From positions 11,993 through 75,992 of the forward strand of contig JAFKLG010000070.1 of assembly GCA_017304945.1 (NCBI GenBank): a stretch of DNA of 64,000 bases, written 5' to 3'. Source of the stretch: Rhodospirillales bacterium. Its GTDB lineage: Bacteria; Pseudomonadota; Alphaproteobacteria; Acetobacterales; Acetobacteraceae. This document shows, piece by piece, positions 61,479 to 64,000 of this stretch. Below the pieces are notes generated by a model. That model saw nothing but the letters and a program-made list of their open reading frames with translations, made no database searches and was not told the origin of the DNA. Positions within the stretch are counted from its first letter, which is position 1; each line of letters starts with the position of its first letter. The position numbers and the translations under genes are program-made.

Positions 61479-62291
61479 TCAGCTCTTGCCGGCGTAGCTC
61501 TTCGCCATCCCCTCGGCCGGTTCCGCTTGCGGGCCGAACGGCATGATCGGATAGCGCAGGCCGGCCTTGGACAGGCCCTGCAGCCCGATCACCGCGCGTT
61601 GCAGGTCCGCCGGGGCGCACGCCATCAGCATCTCGTCGTCCGCCACGCCGCCATAGCGACGCTCCGCGAAGCACGGGATGGACAGGCTCACCTCCCGCGT
61701 CTTCAGCGCGTGGCCCCAGCTATCCGCGCAGGCGCTCTCACCCGTGATCGAGAAATCGTAGCGCCGGTAGTTCCGCCACTGCAGCCCGTTGATGAACAGG
61801 ATCATCTGCGCCGGATTGCCGTAGAACAGGCACACGTCCGGCGGATCCAGCCGCGCGCTGCGCAACGGCGAGATTGCCAGCCCCGCATATTTCGGCTCCA
61901 CCCGCGGCATCTGCGCCTGATGCGCCGCGGCCGCTTCCCGGTTCTCGAACCACACGCCCTCCATCTTGCGGCCCGAGGTGTAGATGTCGCCCGGACTGTC
62001 GAGCCCGATCACGCTCGAGCAGGAGGAGAAGGCCGGCACGTTCTCGGTCGTGATGCCCAGCGTGAACCCGGCCATGCGCGACTGCGTCACGAGCTGGCAG
62101 GTGGAGAACGTCTTGCCGGCCGTCGGCCGCCGCAGGCCGGGCACCGCCTCCATCGCCGCCTTGTCCTCGAACAGCTTCATGCCGATCGGCAGGGTGCGGA
62201 GTTTCAGCAGGCGATCGAGCTGTGTCGCGAGTTCCGCGATGGCCTTCGCGTCGAGCGCAGGGACTTCTGCCGCAATGGGGGCATCGTTCAT
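61479..62291 (-). CDS. DUF169 family protein
   Basis: A 270-aa protein. LPIGMKLFED, a Cys-containing FSTCQLVTQSRMAG, VPAFSSCSSVIGL, PPDVCLFYGNPAQM and RYDFSITGESACADSW, with several spaced Cys, are the marks of DUF169, an uncharacterised family. Function unknown; the Cys suggest metal or cofactor binding. AAGGAG lies 5 bases before the start. It is divergent from the MFS gene. Confidence 0.8.
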   Translation of the reverse strand: MNDAPIAAEVPALDAKAIAELATQLDRLLKLRTLPIGMKLFEDKAAMEAVPGLRRPTAGKTFSTCQLVTQSRMAGFTLGITTENVPAFSSCSSVIGLDSPGDIYTSGRKMEGVWFENREAAAAHQAQMPRVEPKYAGLAISPLRSARLDPPDVCLFYGNPAQMILFINGLQWRNYRRYDFSITGESACADSWGHALKTREVSLSIPCFAERRYGGVADDEMLMACAPADLQRAVIGLQGLSKAGLRYPIMPFGPQAEPAEGMAKSYAGKS

Positions 62292-62485
62292 TGGGGATCT
62301 CCTTGGGACGCTTCCAGGCTTTCCGCCATCGTGCCACTACTCGACGCAAACGCGAAGCGACGGGGGAAACGCATGGAACGTCGGATCGGGCCGCTCGCGC
62401 CCGGCAGCGGCTCGAGGCGCCGCCACACGGCCGGCGCCTGTCCCACGTGGATCCCGCCGCGCCGCGCCGGGGACACGTGCCGCAC

Positions 62486-63975
62486 GTGAACGACGCCGCG
62501 CTCCCGCCGCCGCATCTGCAGCCACGCCGCAGCCTGTTCCTGACGGTCGTGCCGCCAATCATCCTGCCGGTGTTCCTCTCGGCCGGGGACGGCACGGTGG
62601 TCGCCACCGCGCTGCCGGCCATCGCGGCCAGCTTCGGCGAGGTGGAGCTGCTGTCCTGGGTCGTCGTCGCCAACCTGATCGCCGGCACGGTCGCCGCGCC
62701 GGCCTATGGGCGGCTCGCGGATCTGTTCGGCCGCAAGCCGATGATGATCGTGGCGCTGCTGGTGTTCATGGCCGCCTCCGTCGTCTGCGCGCTGTCGCCG
62801 AATTTCTGGTGGCTGCTCGCCGGTCGCGTGCTGCAGGGCCTGGGCGGCGGCGGGCTGATGACGCTGGCCCAGGCGCTGATCGGGGAGCTGGTGCCGCCGC
62901 GGGAACGGGGGAGCTACCAGGGCTACCTCTCGGCCAACATCGTCGCCGGCACCACGATCGGGCCGGTGGCCGGCGGCTTCGTCACCCAGGTCTGGGGCTG
63001 GCACAGCGTGTTCCTGTGCTACCTGCCACTCGGCCTGATCGCGATCCTGCTCGTCCTGCGCCTGCCGCCCACGGCGAAACGCACGGGCCGCGCCAGTTTC
63101 GACGTGTCGGGCATGCTGCTGCTGACCGGTTTCATCGTGCCCCTGCTGGTCGCCGTGACCCAGTTGCAGCGGCTCTCCGTGGACATGCTGCCGCGGCTCG
63201 TCCTGCTGCTTGCCATCGCGGCGGTCGTGCTGGCCGCGCTGGTCCGCCAGCAGCGCCGCGCGGCCTCTCCCCTGCTGCCGCTGCCGCTGCTGCGCGAGCC
63301 GTCCTTCTGGCGGGCCGACCTGATGGGCGCCTGTTCCGGCGCCTCGCTGGTCGCGATGATCACCTTCCTGCCGATCTACTTCCAGGTCGTGACCGGCGCC
63401 TCCCCGGCCGAGACCGGGATGCTGCTGATCCCGCTGACCGGCGCCGTGAGCTTCGGCGCGGTCGTGACCGGCTGGCTGATCTCGCGCACTGGACGCACCG
63501 CGATCTTCCCGACCTTTGGGCTGATGGTGACCGGGCTGAGCCTGATCGGGCTCGCGCTGTGGGGCCCGTCGCTGAGCCGGACCGCGCTGTCCTGGGTGCT
63601 CGCGATCGGCGGGTTGTGCCAGGGCACCTCGATGATCACGGCGCAGATCACCGCGCAGGCGGTGGGCGGCGCGCGTCACTGGGGGCCGCGGCGGCGTCCG
63701 TGCAGCTCTCCCGCTCGCTGGGATCCGCGTTCGGCACCGCGGCGGCGGGGGCGGTGCTGTTCGGCCTGCTGTCGGTGATGGACTCGGAGACCGCGACGCT
63801 GTTCCTGGACATGGTCAAGCGCGGCCCGTCGGTGCTGGCGGGCCTGCCGCCCGAACGCCAGATCCTGGTGCAAAACGAGATCGGCGATGCGTTCCGCGGC
63901 GTGTTCCTGCTGGTGGCGTGCTTCTCCGGCACGATCGTGTTCGCGGCTTCCACGCTGCCGCTGCGGCGGCTGTAG
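62486..63975 (+). pseudogene. DHA2-type MFS drug transporter gene with a -1 frameshift
   Basis: A roughly 496-codon, EmrB/QacA-like efflux gene. It reads in one frame from a GTG at 62486 through the MFS motifs GRLADLFGRKP and GRVLQGLGGGGLMTLAQALI up to ITAQAVGGAR (about 63680). The family-like sequence then continues in the frame one base back (SLGAAAASVQLSRSLGSAFG) to the stop at 63975. Insertion of one base in the GCGCGCG-TCACTGGGGG stretch would restore a continuous protein. The break removes the last membrane segments if real. It may be a pseudogene or a sequencing/assembly error; no efflux partner is adjacent. Confidence 0.75.
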
Positions 63976-64000
63976 CCGGTTGTTCGCTCGCGCGCTGACG

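Noticed and set aside
62222..62485. Longer N-terminus for the DHA2 transporter starting near 62222
   Set aside because: The extension overlaps the divergent DUF169 gene, is Arg-rich and lacks membrane character; the family N-terminus fits the GTG at 62486.

Overview
The window is GC-rich throughout (roughly 70% by eye), densely coded on both strands, and consistent with an alphaproteobacterium, most likely Rhodospirillales/Acetobacteraceae-like. This assignment is inferred from gene content: a domain-truncated HPr kinase beside RapZ, EIIA-Man, HPr and EI; MmcB; homospermidine synthase; and short GC-rich palindromic repeats of the alphaproteobacterial 'MAGLDPATP' kind. I found no rRNA, tRNA, transposase, integrase or CRISPR array. 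Functions below come from reading motifs, not from database searches.

Region 1 (1-20.4 kb). A Pho-box-like triple repeat precedes a ugpA-ugpE-ugpB operon that ends in a GpdQ-like metallophosphodiesterase, which fits Pho-controlled glycerophosphodiester scavenging. Then come a REP-like repeat array, a PhnZ-like HD protein, an M17 aminopeptidase with an AT-rich 3' end, a MarR regulator with a palindrome over its promoter, a DASS transporter, and a polyamine block (agmatinase-family enzyme, ornithine decarboxylase with a structured leader and possible uORF, homospermidine synthase). A GAF-GGDEF diguanylate cyclase, mmcB-phhB, an Fsr-like MFS pump, an SLC13/TrkA-C transporter and three overlapping tiny genes follow.

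Region 2 (20.5-34.3 kb). This is central metabolism: a korC-korA-korB 2-oxoacid:acceptor oxidoreductase operon divergent from an MFS carboxylate symporter, a phosphofructokinase with Asn at the usual Asp103 position, a formate/nitrite channel, an acyl-CoA carboxyltransferase, a conserved hypothetical pair, an enoyl-CoA hydratase and a SAF-domain homoserine-dehydrogenase-like oxidoreductase.

Region 3 (34.6-39.1 kb). This is the most unusual locus: a tight four-gene operon of class III nucleotide cyclase/FlgO-like/TPR protein, a PAP2/vanadium-haloperoxidase-fold protein with an N-terminal collagen-like Gly-Asn-Thr repeat, a G1 (eqolisin-type) glutamic peptidase translationally coupled to it, and a Crp/Fnr regulator. 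A cyclic-nucleotide circuit with two unusual enzymes is the inferred reading, and I know of no described system with this composition.

Region 4 (39.2-54 kb). Small secreted or membrane peptides, a creatininase-family amidohydrolase and twin palindromes are followed by a glucose/mannose-type ABC operon whose ATPase has Arg in place of the last Walker A glycine. Then come a TetR-controlled RND efflux pair and an efeUOB iron uptake operon.

Region 5 (54-64 kb). A regulatory PTS operon (hprK-rapZ-EIIA-HPr-EI) lies between a RibD/DHFR-like reductase and a divergent set (PLP dehydratase, enoyl-CoA hydratase, MOSC protein). A second repeat cluster, a DUF169 protein and a frameshifted DHA2-type MFS gene complete the window.
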